Positions 11,916 to 23,935 of a DNA stretch of 64,000 nucleotides are shown here, one piece after another. The notes beneath the pieces were generated by a model, which had not been told where the DNA came from, did not search any database, and worked only from the letters and a program-made list of their open reading frames with translations. The stretch spans positions 248,001-312,000 of the forward strand of contig JAOTOL010001365.1 in NCBI GenBank assembly GCA_034440575.1, read 5' to 3'. The position numbers were made by a program, and so were the translations under genes. Each line of letters begins with the position of its first letter. Within the stretch, counting starts at the first letter, position 1. The stretch comes from Imbricaverruca yamaguchii (lineage: Eukaryota; Arthropoda; Thecostraca; Neoverrucidae).

Positions 11916-13467
11916 CCAGGGATGGCCTGATACACCTCCCCACAACATCTTCGTCCATTCTCCTGATCGATGGCCGATCACAGTGTTCAGAATCCTCAGC
12001 CAAAGTTTGTCCACGTTTGAACTGCGAAAACCACTCAAGTGTTCTGCTTCTGCTTACTGATGATCACCAAATGTTTGTCTAAGCATGCAATAGGACTCCG
12101 GCACGATTTTGCCGAGTTTAAGGTAGCATTTTATGGATTTCTCTCTCAAGTTGGCCATATTTTGTCCCGAAGTAGTCGCAGCACTTATGACAACAACGCA
12201 CTTGTAAAAAAGGGACGTCGGTTTATCAACGGGTAACTTCGTACACCAGTTCATGATGAAGCCGCTTATCGCTATCTAGCGTCTGAAATCCATCCTACAG
12301 CCAGCTCACGCTCCATATGACTAGTCCTGGAACCTTTGGATGGCACCTCGTATATACAAACATCTAGTATAGCTTTTCTTTAATTATGGTAACGCACGAG
12401 TTTGGTGATTAAAGCACGAGTGAAACAAGTTCCGTAATGCCGAATGGCATTAAGGACAGCACTATGTTCAGCGGAGGTTAGGACACTCCCATAGCGCAGC
12501 GCCATGGAACATGGTGGAGCACCACGCTTTGCGTAGCTTGGAAACTAATGGAGAAGAAATAGGGAGCCTATGTGGTGGAACGTTCGAATTTAATGGGCAG
12601 GGGCAAAAAGCATGGTTTGGGTCGATTCTTTCCAGTAAACACCATGGAGTTAATGATAAATTTAAGGATTTAGGAGGGGGACACCGTGCCCCCACCCCCA
12701 GTTCCGCTGCCTACAACGCAGGGCTACTGGCCTGACATTCTGGAGTTTTCACTGGTGTAATGTCTGAATGTCCGCTGGTGCTGGTCTCCACATATTGGCA
12801 TAGACCACCGTGCACACAGCGCGCTGAGCTGTATGGTGGTGTGGCGTCAGGGCAGTATCGAGGCGGTGTGACCACTGAGCAGTGCCGGGACCACTGACCA
12901 CCGCCGGCGGTGTGACGTCAGACGGGAGTGTTGGCGGTGTGATCACTGACCACCGCCAGCCAGCGGCCGGCGGCCTGTCGACCGAGTTGGCTGTGTTTGT
13001 GTACCCTGGCCGGCCGGCCGACCGGGACGCGTCCGCTTGCACACACAGTCGTTTGCACGGAGTCGTGGCGGGTCATCCGGATGTTGAGCTCCCACTGGGT
13101 CTCATGAGCGAGCTCTCCGAACCCAGCCGAGCCTTCCGAGCCCCACTGCTCCTCGCGACCTCGCCGAGTTCCATTGAATCCGTGGAGCCCCTGATGGGCC
13201 GCAGGGCCTGACAGGCCTCGATGGGTCCCAGAGATGCGCTGAGCCAGGTGGTGGCGCAGGTTTCTGTTCAGTCTGACGAGCCCGCCGGACCAAGGGCTGC
13301 ACCGGACTCTAATGCCGTCCAGCCCTGGGTGGTGTGGAGGTAGATGTGTCCTTTAACACCACCTCGAGCCTGGGTAGCCTACTCGCGAGCCGACAGTTCT
13401 GCCCCGGCGGATGCGCTCGTCGTTCCGCCAGCAGCCGACATTTGGCGGCATCCGTGCGCAGTCCAGG
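11916..13467. other. Unassigned; AT-rich then GC-rich
   Basis: TE-like AT-richer sequence to about 12740, then GC-rich unique sequence up to the large array. Nothing assignable. Confidence 0.5.
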
Positions 13468-16400
13468 TCCGTGTGTAACACCGGCGTGGTATGTGTGTAA
13501 CACCGGCGTGGTATGTGTGCAACACCGGCGTGGTATGTGTGCAACAGCCGGTGTGTGTGTAACGGGGGTAACACCGGCGAGGTCCGTGCACAGCCTGGTC
13601 TGTGTGTAACACCGGCGTGGTCTGTGTGTAACACCGGCGTGGTCTGTGTGTAACACCGGCGTGGTATGTGTGTAACACCGGCGAGGTCTGTGTGTAACAC
13701 CGGCGTGGTATGTGTGTAACACCGGCGTGGTATGTGTGTAACACCGGCGTGGTATGTGTGTAACACCGGCGTGGTCTGTGTGTAACACCGGCGTGGTATG
13801 TGTGTAACACCGGCGTGGTATGTGTGTAACACCGGCGTGGTATGTGTGTAACACCGGCGTGGGTGTGTACACCGGCGTGGTCGTGTGTAACACCGGCGTG
13901 GTATGTGTAACACCGGCGTGGTTGTGTGTAACACCGGCGTGGTTTGTGTGTAACACCGGGGTGTGTAACACCGGCGTGGTATGTGTGTAACACCGGCGAG
14001 GTCCGTGCACAGCCTGGTCTGTGTGTAACACCGGCGAGGTCCGTGCACAGCCTGGTCTGTGTGTAACACCGGCGTGGTATGTGTGTAACACCGGCGAGGT
14101 CCGTGCACAGCCTGGTCTGTGTGTAACACCGGCGTGGTATGTGTGTAACACCGGCGTGGTCTGTGTGTAACACCGGCGTGGTATGTGTGTAACACCGGCG
14201 AGGTCCGTGCACAGCCTGGTCTGTGTGTAACACCGGCGAGGTCCGTGCACAGCCTGGTCGTGTGTAACACCGGCGGGTGTGTAACACCGGCGTGGTAGTG
14301 TGTAACACCGGCGAGGTCCGTGCACGGCTGGTCTGTGTGTAACACCGGCGTGGTATGTGTGTAACACCGGCGTGGATGTGTGTAACACCGGCGAGGTCGT
14401 GCAAGCTGGTCTGTGTGTAACACCGGCGAGGTCCGTGCACGGCCTGGTATGTGTGTAACACCGGCGAGGTCCGTGCACAGCCTGGTCTGTGTGTAACACC
14501 GGCGTGGTATGTGTGTAACACCGGCGTGGTATGTGTGTAACACCGGCGTGGTATGTGTGTAACACCGGCGTGGTATGTGTGTAACACCGGCGAGGTCCGT
14601 GCACAGCCTGGTCTGTGTGTAACACCGGCGAGGTCCGTGCACAGCCTGGTCTGTGTGTAACACCGGCGAGGTCCGTGCACAGCCTGGTCCGTGTGTAACA
14701 CCGGCGAGGTCCGTGCACGTGTGTGTAACACCGGCGTGGTCCGTGCACAGCCTGGTCTGTGTGTAACACCGGCGAGGTGTGCTGGTATGTGTGTAACACC
14801 GGCGAGGTCCGTGCACAGCCTGGTCTGTGTGTAACACCGGCGAGGTCCGTGCACAGCCTGGTCTGTGTGTAACACCGGCGAGGTCCGTGCACAGCCTGGT
14901 CTGTGTGTAACACCGGCGAGGTCCGTGCACAGCCTGGTCTAAACCGGCGTGTAACACCGGCTGGTATGTGTAACACCGGCGAGGTCCGTGCACAGCCTGG
15001 TCTGTGTGTAACACCGGCGAGGTCCGTGCACAGCCTGGTCTGTGTGTAACACCGGCGAGGTCCGTGCACAGCCTGGTCTGTGTGTAACACCGGCGAGGTC
15101 CGTGCACAGCCTGGTCTGTGTGTAACACCGGCGTGGTATGTGTGTAACACCGGCGTGGTATGTGTGTAACACCGGCGAGGTCCGTGCACAGCCGGTGTAA
15201 CACCGGCGGTTGTGTGTAACACCGGCGAGGTCCGTGCACAGCCTGGTCTGTGTGTAACACCGGCGAGGTCCGTGCACAGCCTGGTCTGTGTGTAACACCG
15301 GCGAGGTCCGTGCACAGCCTGGTCTGTGTGTAACACCGGCGAGGTCCGTGCACAGCCTGGTCTGTGTGTAACACCGGCGAGGTCCGTGCACAGCCTGGTC
15401 TGTGTGTAACACCGGCGAGGTCCGTGCACAGCCTGGTCTGTGTGTAACACCGGCGAGGTCCGTGCACAGCCTGGTCTGTGTGTAACACCGGCGTGGTATG
15501 TGTGTAACACCGGCGAGGTCCGTGCACAGCCTGGTCTGTGTGTAACACCGGCGAGGTCCGTGCACAGCCTGGTCTGTGTGTAACACCGGCGAGGTCCGTG
15601 CACAGCCTGGTCTGTGTGTAACACCGGCGTGGTATGTGTGCAACACCGGCGGGTCCGTGCACCGGCTGGTCTGTGTGTAACACCGGCGAGGTCCGTGCAC
15701 AGCCTGGTCTGTGTGTAACACCGGCGAGGTCCGTGCACAGCCTGGTCTGTGTGTAACACCGGCGAGGTCCGTGCACAGCCTGGTCTGTGTGTAACACCGG
15801 CGAGGTCCGTGCACAGCCTGGTCTGTGTGTAACACCGGCGAGGTCCGTGCACAGCCTGGTCTGTGTGTAACACCGGCGAGGTCCGTGCACAGCCTGGTCT
15901 GTGTGTAACACCGGCGTGGTATTGTGTAACACCGGCGAGGTCCGTGCACAGCCTGGTCTGTGTGTAACACCGGCGAGGTCCGTGCACAGCCTGGTCTGTG
16001 TGTAACACCGGCGAGGTCCGTGCACAGCCTGGTCTTGTGTGTAACACCGGCGAGGTCCGTGCACAGCCTGGTCTGTGTGTAACACCGGCGAGGTCCGTGC
16101 ACAGCCTGGTCTGTGTGTAACACCGGCGGGTGGTATGTTGTGTAACACCGGCGAGGTCCGTGCACAGCCTGGTCTGTGTGTAACACCGGCGAGGTCCGTG
16201 CACAGCCTGGTCTGTGTGCAACACCGGCGAGGTCTGTGCACAGCTCGGTCCGTGTGTAACACCGGCGTGGTCCGTGCACAGCCTGGTCTGTGTGTAACAC
16301 CGGCGTGGTCCGTGCACAGCCTGGTCTGTGTGTAACACCGGCGTGGTCTGTGTGCAACACCGGCGAGGTCCGTGCACAGCCTGGTCTGTGTGTAACACCG

Positions 16401-17215
16401 GCGTGGTCTGTGTGTAACACCGGCGTGGTCTGTGTGTAACACCGGCGAGGTCCGTGCACAGCCTGGTCTGTGTGTAACACCGGCGTGGTATGTGCACACC
16501 TGGCGAGGTCTGTGCACAGCTCGGTCTGTGTACATCACCGGCGGTGTCTGTGCACAGCCTGGTCTGTGTGTAACACCGGCGTGGTATGTGTGCAACACCG
16601 GCGAGGTCTGTGCACAGCCTGGTCTGTGTGCAACACCGGCGGTGTCTGTGCACAGCCTGGTCTGCGTGTAACACCGGCGTGGTATGTGTGCAACACCGGC
16701 GAGGTCTGTGCACAGCCTGGTCTGTGTGTAACACCGGCGTGGTATGTGTGCAACACCGGCGAGGTCTGTGCACAGCCTGGTCCGTGTGTAACACCGGCGA
16801 GGTCCGTGCACAGCCTGGTCTGTGTGTAACACCGGCGTGGTATGTGTGCAACACCGGCGAGGTCTGTGCACAGCCTGGTCTGTGTGTACCCGGCGTGGTA
16901 TGTGTGCAACACCGGCGAGGTCTGTGCACAGCCTGGTCTGTGTGTAACACCGGCGTGGTATGTGTGCAACACCGGCGAGGTCTGTGCACAGCCTGGTCTG
17001 CGTGCAACACCGGCGGTGTCTGTGCACAGCCTGGTCTGTGTGGAACACCGGCGGTGTCTGTGCACATCCTGGTCTGTAACACCGGCGGTGTCTGTACACA
17101 GCCTGGTCTGTGCACAGCCTGGTCTGTGTGTAACACCGGCGGTGTCTGTGCACAGCCTGGTCTGTGTGCAACACCGGCGGGGTCTGTGCACAGCCTGGTC
17201 TGTGTGCAACACCAG
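13468..17215. repeat. Large composite minisatellite, 21/38-bp units
   Basis: Two interleaved unit types share GTGTGTAACACCGGCG: a short form of about 21 bp (then TGGTAT) and a long form of 38 bp (then AGGTCCGTGCACAGCCTGGT). Short units dominate the left, long units the centre, and alternating forms with TGCAACACC variants the right. The - strand has no stops in several frames, producing open frames of over 1200 codons that are artefacts. It spans about 3.75 kb, the largest array here. Confidence 0.95.
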
Positions 17216-18279
17216 TCAGTTACGACGTCCACCACTGGGGAAGGCTAGCTACCGGCCGCGGCCTGGCCCGGTGCCGTCGGCTGGCACCGGCTCAGCTCAC
17301 GGCTCACACCCACTGAAGCCCGGCTCTGCCGCCCTTGACGTCAGCCTGAGCGGTGGCTTGACGGCGTGTGTGTGTGACGTGCGCTGACGTCGGCCGCCGC
17401 TGTGTCGTCCGATGACTCCGCCGACCGCGTGGTGACGTCGCCCGACTTGATGCCATGTGTCTAATTGGCGTGACGTGGCAGCGTGTGTGAGTGCGAGACG
17501 TCCGCGAACGGCGTGTGGTGATGTCCTTCTGTTGACGATGGCGGCCGCTGCCGCGCATGTTACGCAAAATGGAAATGTCTGTGGAAATTGAGGCCGGACA
17601 GCGTGGAGCTTTTCACATATAGCCATGGACACTTCATGCTCGTGCGCCAATATTTAACTATCACTTGTTTGTCACAATCCACTATTTCCTGCTCATGACT
17701 CATAGTCTTACTGAACTTAGCCGATATGCCGTGGCATGCCCTTGCCTGAAGATTATGTCTTTAAAATAAAATTATATATGGGCGTACTGGAGTATTAGCA
17801 GCATTTCCCTCACCGCCGTTGAAATACACACAAATGGATGCAATGTTTTATTCTTGACAATTTTTTTTCTGTTTGATTTCCTCCTTTGCGAAATTCCTGA
17901 TCAGAAACGCTGAAGATGTCAAAGTCTGTAGTTCCACCATCGGAACCCCCTTCATTCCACATAGTATTGCTCTCCGAATCACAAATGCATAGCTTGGAAA
18001 CTACATGCGAAACCGATACCTGGCATTGCATTGCATGTTCTGCCATCCCCAGTTTGCGTCACACTCTCGGCCTAAAATGCACGTGAGCGCACTGCGTGAG
18101 TACCGCCTTTATCCCTCTGCACCTACGACGTCAGGCGTCACCCTCCACCTGTGCCTTCGGGTTTAATCCGTTCCTAAGACGGCGGACACCACGCCCACAC
18201 CTGACGTCTGACGTCACCTCCACGTGTGACGTCCGGCTGCCGTGGCGGTGATGTGCACTGACGCTGGACTACGTTGCAG
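17216..18279. other. Presumed upstream intron of the p75-like gene
   Basis: GC-rich to 17650, AT-rich 17650-18060, then CpG-rich up to the acceptor at 18279. No cysteine-rich exon found. Confidence 0.5.
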
Positions 18280-18423
18280 ACGAGTCGTTCAACCAGCTGG
18301 GCAAGGAGGGCGCGGGCGGCGCCGTGACGCTGACTACTGCCGCCGCCGCCGACCAGTGGCCCGCCGAACACGGCTCGTCCGACATACCCATCTACTGCGG
18401 CATCTTGGGCACCGTCATATTCG
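18280..18423 (+). CDS. p75NTR-like exon: stalk and first half of transmembrane helix
   Basis: A 144-bp internal exon, phase 1 at both ends. The acceptor is ...GTTGCAG at 18274-18279; the donor is TTCG|GTCAGT at 18423/18424. It encodes 47 whole codons: an acidic, then Ala/Thr-rich juxtamembrane stalk, followed by SSDIPIYCGILGTVIF, the outer half of a membrane helix. The single Cys in the helix lies where vertebrate p75NTR has its dimer-forming transmembrane cysteine (family knowledge). The 3' third of the exon and its donor form the first copy of the 63-bp array that follows. Copies 2 and 3 carry equivalent in-frame donors (exon ends about 18486 and 18549), so longer splice forms are conceivable. 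A TGA at 18585-18587 in copy 4 stops further extension. Expression evidence is needed to choose among donors; the first gives the canonical helix length. Confidence 0.82.
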
Positions 18424-19369
18424 GTCAGTACCGGCCCCGCTCCTGCATACCCATGTGCTGCGGCATCCCGGGCGCCGTCATATTCGGTCAGTACCGGCCC
18501 CGCTCCTGCATACCCATCTACTGCGGCATCTTGGGCACCGTCATATTCGGTCAGTACCGGCCCCGCTCCTGCATACCCATCTACTGAGGCATCTTGGGCA
18601 CCGTCATATTCGGTCAGTACCGGCCCCGCTCCTGCATACCCATCTACTGCGGCATCCCGGGCACCGTCATATTCGGTCAGTACCGGCCCCGCTCCTGCAT
18701 ACCCATCTACTGCGGCATCTTGGGCACCGTCATATTCGGTCAGTACCGGCCCCGCTCCTGCATACCCATCTACTGCGGCATCTTGGGCACCGTCATATTC
18801 GGTCAGTACCGGCCCCGGTCCTGCATACCCATGTGCTGCGGCATCTTGGGCACCGTCATATTCGGTCAGTACCGGCCCCGCTCCTGCATACCCATGTGCT
18901 GCGGCATCTTGGGCACCGTCATATTCGGTCAGTACCGGCCCCGCTCCTGCATACCCATCTACTGCGGCATCTTGGGCACCGTCATATTCGGTCAGTACCG
19001 GCCCCGCTCCTGCATACCCATCTACTGCGGCATCTTGGGCACCGTCATATTCGGTCAGTACCGGCCCCGCTCCTGCATACCCATCTACTGCGGCATCTTG
19101 GGCACCGTCATATTCGGTCAGTACCGGCCCCGCTCCTGCATACCCATGTGCTGCGGCATCTTGGGCACCGTCATATTCGGTCAGTACCGGCCCCGCTCCT
19201 GCATACCCATGTGCTGCGGCATCCCGGGCGCCGTCATATTCGGTCAGTACCGGCCCCGCTCCTGCATACCCATGTGCTGCGGCATCTTGGGCACCGTCAT
19301 ATTCGGTCAGTACCGGCCCCGCTCCTGCATACCCATGTGCTGCGGCATCCCGGGCGCCGTCGTATTCTG
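18361..19369 (+). repeat. 63-bp minisatellite carrying the p75-like exon end and 5' splice site
   Basis: About 16 copies. Each contains ATACCCATCTACTGCGGCAT, CTTGGGCACCGTCATATTCG|GTCAGT, then ACCGGCCCCGCTCCTGC. The first copy is the genuine 3' end of exon 18280-18423; the rest repeat the transmembrane codons and donor site. Two unit variants alternate (ATCTACTGC...TTGGGCACC and ATGTGCTGC...CCGGGCGCC). Copy 4 has TGA at 18585-18587. Confidence 0.95.
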
Positions 19370-19708
19370 GCACCGAGCCGCCCCGGTAGATCAGTTGGTT
19401 GGAGCGCTGTCCTGCACTGGTCTTCCCTGCCCTGGCAACACAGGGTTCGTACTGCTTCACGCGCTCGCATTTATCCCCCGGCTGAGAGGGTCAGTTGGAA
19501 GCTGGCCCGATAAGGCTGGGGACGAGCTACCGGGCGGCCGTGTCGGTGCATTGACGGCACGTTAAATATTCGGTCAAAATTATGCCGTTGAATTGGAATT
19601 CGTGGATCGGGTGGTGGGGCCAGGATTCAAGCACCAAGCTCTGCTCAACAATAGAACTCTGGTTCATAATGCCACCCCAGCAATAACTCGGATTAAGTTT
19701 TGTTTTAA
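19370..19708 (+). mobile_element. Probable SINE-like insertion splitting the 63-bp array
   Basis: This segment interrupts the 63-bp array; diverged array units resume at 19709. Its left part GGTAGATCAGTTGGTTGGAG followed by CGCTGTCCTGCA looks like the 5' half of a tRNA. A box B-like GGGTTCGTACTGC follows at about 19443-19455. The remaining roughly 240 bp are unassigned. Confidence 0.5.
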
Positions 19709-19930
19709 TATTCGGTCAGTACCACCCCTGCTTCTGCGTATCCATCTACTGCGGCATCCTGGGCACTGTCATATTCGGTCAGTACCACCCCCCCCCCCCG
19801 CTCTGGCATACACAGCTTCTGGAGCAGCCTGGGCACCGTCATATTCGGTCAGTACCAGCCCCGCTGCGACATACCCATATACTGCGGCATCCCGGGCGCC
19901 GTCATATTCGGTCAGTACCGGCCCCGTCGG
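19709..19930 (+). repeat. Diverged relics of the 63-bp array
   Basis: Three to four further units with the same CATATTCGGTCAGTACC core but more substitutions and a C12 homopolymer (19788-19799). They lie beyond the SINE-like insertion. Confidence 0.88.
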
Positions 19931-20275
19931 TGACGCCAGATCAAGGTGGGCTCATTTGCGATTTTCTGGTTAGATTGTATGCTTCGGATTGGCTAGCACT
20001 AACAAGCTGTCGCATTTGGATCAAATGATTGATTGTTCTGTCACACAAAGTTATGCCGATGCTTGAATACTTCAAATCCAAAACAAACAAAAGCAACACG
20101 GGAAGAATGCAATGCCGTGATGCTATTAGTACTGCTGGTATCCAATTCCTAAAATGTGTTTAAAATCAAATTCGCGAACAAATTGTGGACCGAACGTCCC
20201 GTGCAATATGAATTCCATCCGAAATGGATAGGACAGCGCGACTCCGCGTTGGGGCATAGGGCAACTCCGTATCAC
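19931..20275. other. Intron sequence, nothing seen
   Basis: AT-rich, no recognised element. Confidence 0.5.
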
Positions 20276-20950
20276 ATTCTGGTGAACGGATCGCACTGGG
20301 ACACCGCGTCACACTGGTGGACGGATCGCACCGGGACACCGCGTCACGCTGGTGAACGGATCGCACCGGGACACCGCGTCACACTGGTGAACGGATCGCA
20401 CTGGGACATCGCGTCACACTGGTGAACGGATCGCACTGGGACACCGCGTCACGCTGGTGGACGGATCGCACCGGGACACCGCGTCACGCTGGTGAACGGA
20501 TCGCACTGGGACACCGCGTCACACTGGTGAACGGATCGCACTGGGACACCGCGTCACACTGGTGAACGGATCACACTGGGACACCGCGTCACGCTGGTGG
20601 ACGGATCGCACTGGGACACCGCGTCACGCTGGTGGACGGATCGCACTGGGACACCGCGTCACGCTGGTGAACGGATCGCACTGGGACACCGCGTCACGCT
20701 GGTGGACGGATCGCACTGGGACACCGCGTCACGCTGGTGGACGGATCGCACTGGGACACCGCGTCACGCTGGTGGACGGATCGCACTGGGACACCGCGTC
20801 ACACTGGTGGACGGATCGCACTGGGACACCGCGTCACACTGGTGGACGGATCGCACTGGGACACCGCGTCACGCTGGTGGACGGATCGTACTGGGACACC
20901 GCGTCACACTGGTGGATGGTCGCACTGGGATATAAGGCACCTTCGCGTCA
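20276..20950. repeat. Minisatellite, 35-bp unit
   Basis: About 19 copies of GGTGAACGGATCGCACTGGG plus ACACCGCGTCACACT, with GAACGG/GGACGG and ACACT/ACGCT variants grouped into blocks. It lies in p75-like intron 1. Confidence 0.95.
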
Positions 20951-21751
20951 CACTGGTTGACAGATCTAACTGCGCCACATGGACGGCAACGAGCATGTCG
21001 CACTTGGCACCGTCGCGACCGCATGTATGGCACGGACCGCGCTGCGACGGCATGGCGTCCTGCCCGATATCGTAACCACAACTGCATGATAGATGACACC
21101 ACTGACGGATCCAGGATTTCGCCAAGGAGACGCAATTTTGAACATGCGCCTACATGTCATTAGGGGCGTCTACCCGAGCTTGGGGGCACGCACTTTAACT
21201 GAGAGATGTGTGTGTCGAATGCCTGGGCTCAAAGTCTGGCGGAACCAGTATTTTGATTGTGGTGGGCACTCGTCTGAAAGAGGGTCAGTTCCCCGGAGTG
21301 GCACCACTGATCACGCAAGTTTCAAGACAATTTGTCGAGTGTTCTTAGAAGGGAGCGTGCGACTGAAAAGAAAACTCAATTGGGGGCAATCGAGCGTCCC
21401 CTCCAGTTACACTCGAAAAATGCACTTTTCCCGCATTTCCGTGGGAGGCATGTCCTGTGCCCCTCGTCCTCAATCCAGCCTGTCGCAAGAAGATAGCAGG
21501 TGCCATATTTAATCATTTAGTGTGAGTCGAAATTAATCCAACATTTATCAACCTGGTCCAGGGTAGTGCAAACAGGTCCAGGCCTTCCGGGCGCCGGTAG
21601 TCATTGGCACTATTCGAGTCCTATGGGCCCTCTCCATTGACCTTTAAATTGCTATAAATAGATAGCTGATGTATAGGTCAATTGTCCCCTCACCCTTGCC
21701 ATCGCCCCTTTGATTCATCCCTGACACGGCGCACGTGCGTCGGCTGACATT
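20951..21751. other. Intron sequence, unassigned
   Basis: Unique sequence; the part 21165-21310 reads like TE-derived material but has no diagnostic boxes. Confidence 0.4.
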
Positions 21752-22305
21752 CCCACGTCGGCCGGGTCGGCGCGGACCCGGTGGGCTCCCTCCGGCGGGC
21801 CAGGCCGGCTCCGGCGCGGTGTCCTCTCCCACGGCGGCCGGGTCGGCGCGCGCCCGGCGGGCTCCCTCCGGCGGGCCAGGTCGGCTCCTGTCGGCGCGGT
21901 GTCCTCTCCCACGGCGGCCGGGTCGGCGCGCGCCCGGCGGGCTCCCTCCGGCGGGCCAGGGCGGTTCCCGTGGGCGCGGTGTCCTCTCCCACGGCGGCCG
22001 GGTCGGCGCGCGCCCGGTCGGCTCCTGTCGGCGTGGTGTCCTCTCCCACGTCGGCCGGGTCGGCGCGGACCCGGCGGGCTCCCTCCGGCGGGCCAGGGCG
22101 GCTCCTGTCGGCGCGGTGTCCTCTCCCACGGCGGCCGGGTCGGCGCGGTCCCGGCGGGCTCCCTCCGGCGGGCCAGGGCGGCTCCTGTCGGCGCGGTGTC
22201 CTCTCCCACGGCGGCCGGGTCGGCGCGGTCCCGGCGGGCTCCCTCCGGCGGGCCAGGCCGGCTCCGACGCGGTGTCCGCTCCCACGGCGGCCGGGTCGGC
22301 GCGGG
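21752..22305. repeat. GC-rich minisatellite, about 77-bp unit x 7
   Basis: The unit holds CTCCCACGGCGGCCGGGTCG, GCGCGCGCCCGGCGGG and CTCCCTCCGGCGGGCCAGG; spacing varies from 63 to 79 bp. About 80% GC by eye. Confidence 0.92.
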
Positions 22306-22849
22306 CCCGGCCCGATCCTGCCGGTCCGGCGCGGTTTCCGCTTCCGCGCCCCGTTTGGTATTCCTCCGCGTGTCCGGAGTGGCGCGGCCGCCGCGCGAAT
22401 TAGCGCGCCCACCGCCGCCGCCTTTGTGCGACGCCACCGCCGGCAGACTGTAAGTGGATATTAGGTTTATTCATGTCGGCTGCCAGTGGCGGTTTAAGTG
22501 CCCTGTTGCGGCGGGGCGGTAATCATGCAGACCGGCCATTAGGCGCGGCCACCATTGAATCAAAGCGCCGCCTCGCACGACACGGTCACGCCGCCAGATG
22601 TCACGACGGTCGGCGCCGCCAGACGGGCAGATGTCCGGATGTGGGGCTGCCCGGCTGTGAAGGTGACGGCGTCGGTGTTGGTTGGTTATTGGAGTTTAGG
22701 GGCGCATCGACTACATCGGTCATGCAGCGCCCATCGGTCATGCAGCGTCGGTGTCAGCTCAGCAGTGGGACACCGGCGGCTCCGACGTCCCAGCACAGCG
22801 CGGCCGGCTATCGGCTGAACAGCAGCTGGTGCGCCGGGCTGGGCGGGCT

Positions 22850-23235
22850 AGGCTGACCTCAGTCTGACGCCGGGGAGCGGTGTGGCCGTGCTGGGTGGGT
22901 CAGTCTGACCTCAGTCTAACCTCGGTCTGACGCCGGGGAGCGGTGTGGCCGGGCTGGATGTGTCAGTCTGACCTCAGTCTGACCTCAATCTGACCTCAGC
23001 CTGACCTCGGTTTGACGCCGGAAGGTTGGCGGCTGGATTTAGTTGACCTCATGGTAGCGGTGTGGCAGGGATGGGCGGGTCAGTCTGACCTCAGTCTGAC
23101 CTCAGCCTGACCTCGGTTTGACGCCGGAGAGCGGTGTGGCCGGGCTGGATGGGTAAGTCTGACCTCAGTCTGACCTCGCCGGGTAGCGGTGTGGCCGGGC
23201 TGGGTGTGTTAGACTGACCTCGGTATGACGCCGGG
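22850..23235. repeat. Minisatellite, irregular, TCAGTCTGACC core
   Basis: Blocks of CTGACCTCAGTCTGACCTCA alternate with GACGCCGGGGAGCGGTGTGG and CCGGGCTGGATGGG. There are about five irregular higher-order units. Confidence 0.85.
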
Positions 23236-23414
23236 AAGCGATGTGGTCGGCCCGGTGGCAAGTCTGAACTCGACGCGGTCCATTTCTCTGCTCATCTGTG
23301 TGATGGGCGCGGCGGCGGCCGGCGGGGTCAGATTAAAGGGAGACGGTGACTGGCAGTATGCGGGGCTGGTCGGCGTGACGCCTCAACCGGACCGGCCTGG
23401 TCGTGCCGCTCTCG

Positions 23415-23935
23415 CCGAAACGCTCGGGTCATTCTCACCGATACGTGTTGGTTCATCTCACCGGGACGCGTCGGTTCATCTCACCGATGCGCGTTGGTTC
23501 ATCTTACTGGGATGGGTTGGTTCATCTCACCGGGACGCGTCGGTTCATCTCACCGGGACGCGATGATTCATCTCACCGATACTCGTTGGTTCATCTCACC
23601 GGGACGCGTTGGTTCATCTCACCGGGACGCTCTGCTCATTCTCACCGAGGTACCCGGGTCATTCTTACCGAGACGCGTTGGTTCATCTCACTGGGATACT
23701 CGGGTCATTCTCACTGGGACGCTCGGAGGTCATTTTCACTGAGACGTCCTGGTTCATCTCACCGAGGCGCGCTGGCCCACCTCACCGAGACGCTCGGATC
23801 TGTCTCACCGGCCCGGCCCCGGCCTCATCGTGTCGCTGTCACCGAGACACCCGGGTCTGTCTCACCGAGACACCCGGGTCTGTCTCACCGAGACGCCCGG
23901 GTCCATCTCACCGAGACGCCCTGGCTCATTTCACC
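23415..23935. repeat. Minisatellite, 23-bp unit
   Basis: About 22 copies of GCGTTGGTTCATCTCACCGG plus GAC. The period is not a multiple of three, so peptides such as HLTGTRWFISPG cycle through frames. More diverged to the right. Confidence 0.9.

Noticed and set aside
13309..17235. Open frames of over 1200 codons on the - strand
   Set aside because: They coincide exactly with a minisatellite whose unit lacks stops; parallel frames are equally long, composition is cyclic, and no start context, splice site or family match is present.
21690..22437. Long overlapping frames of about 220-240 codons on both strands
   Set aside because: They follow from an extremely GC-rich 77-bp array in which stop codons are rare.
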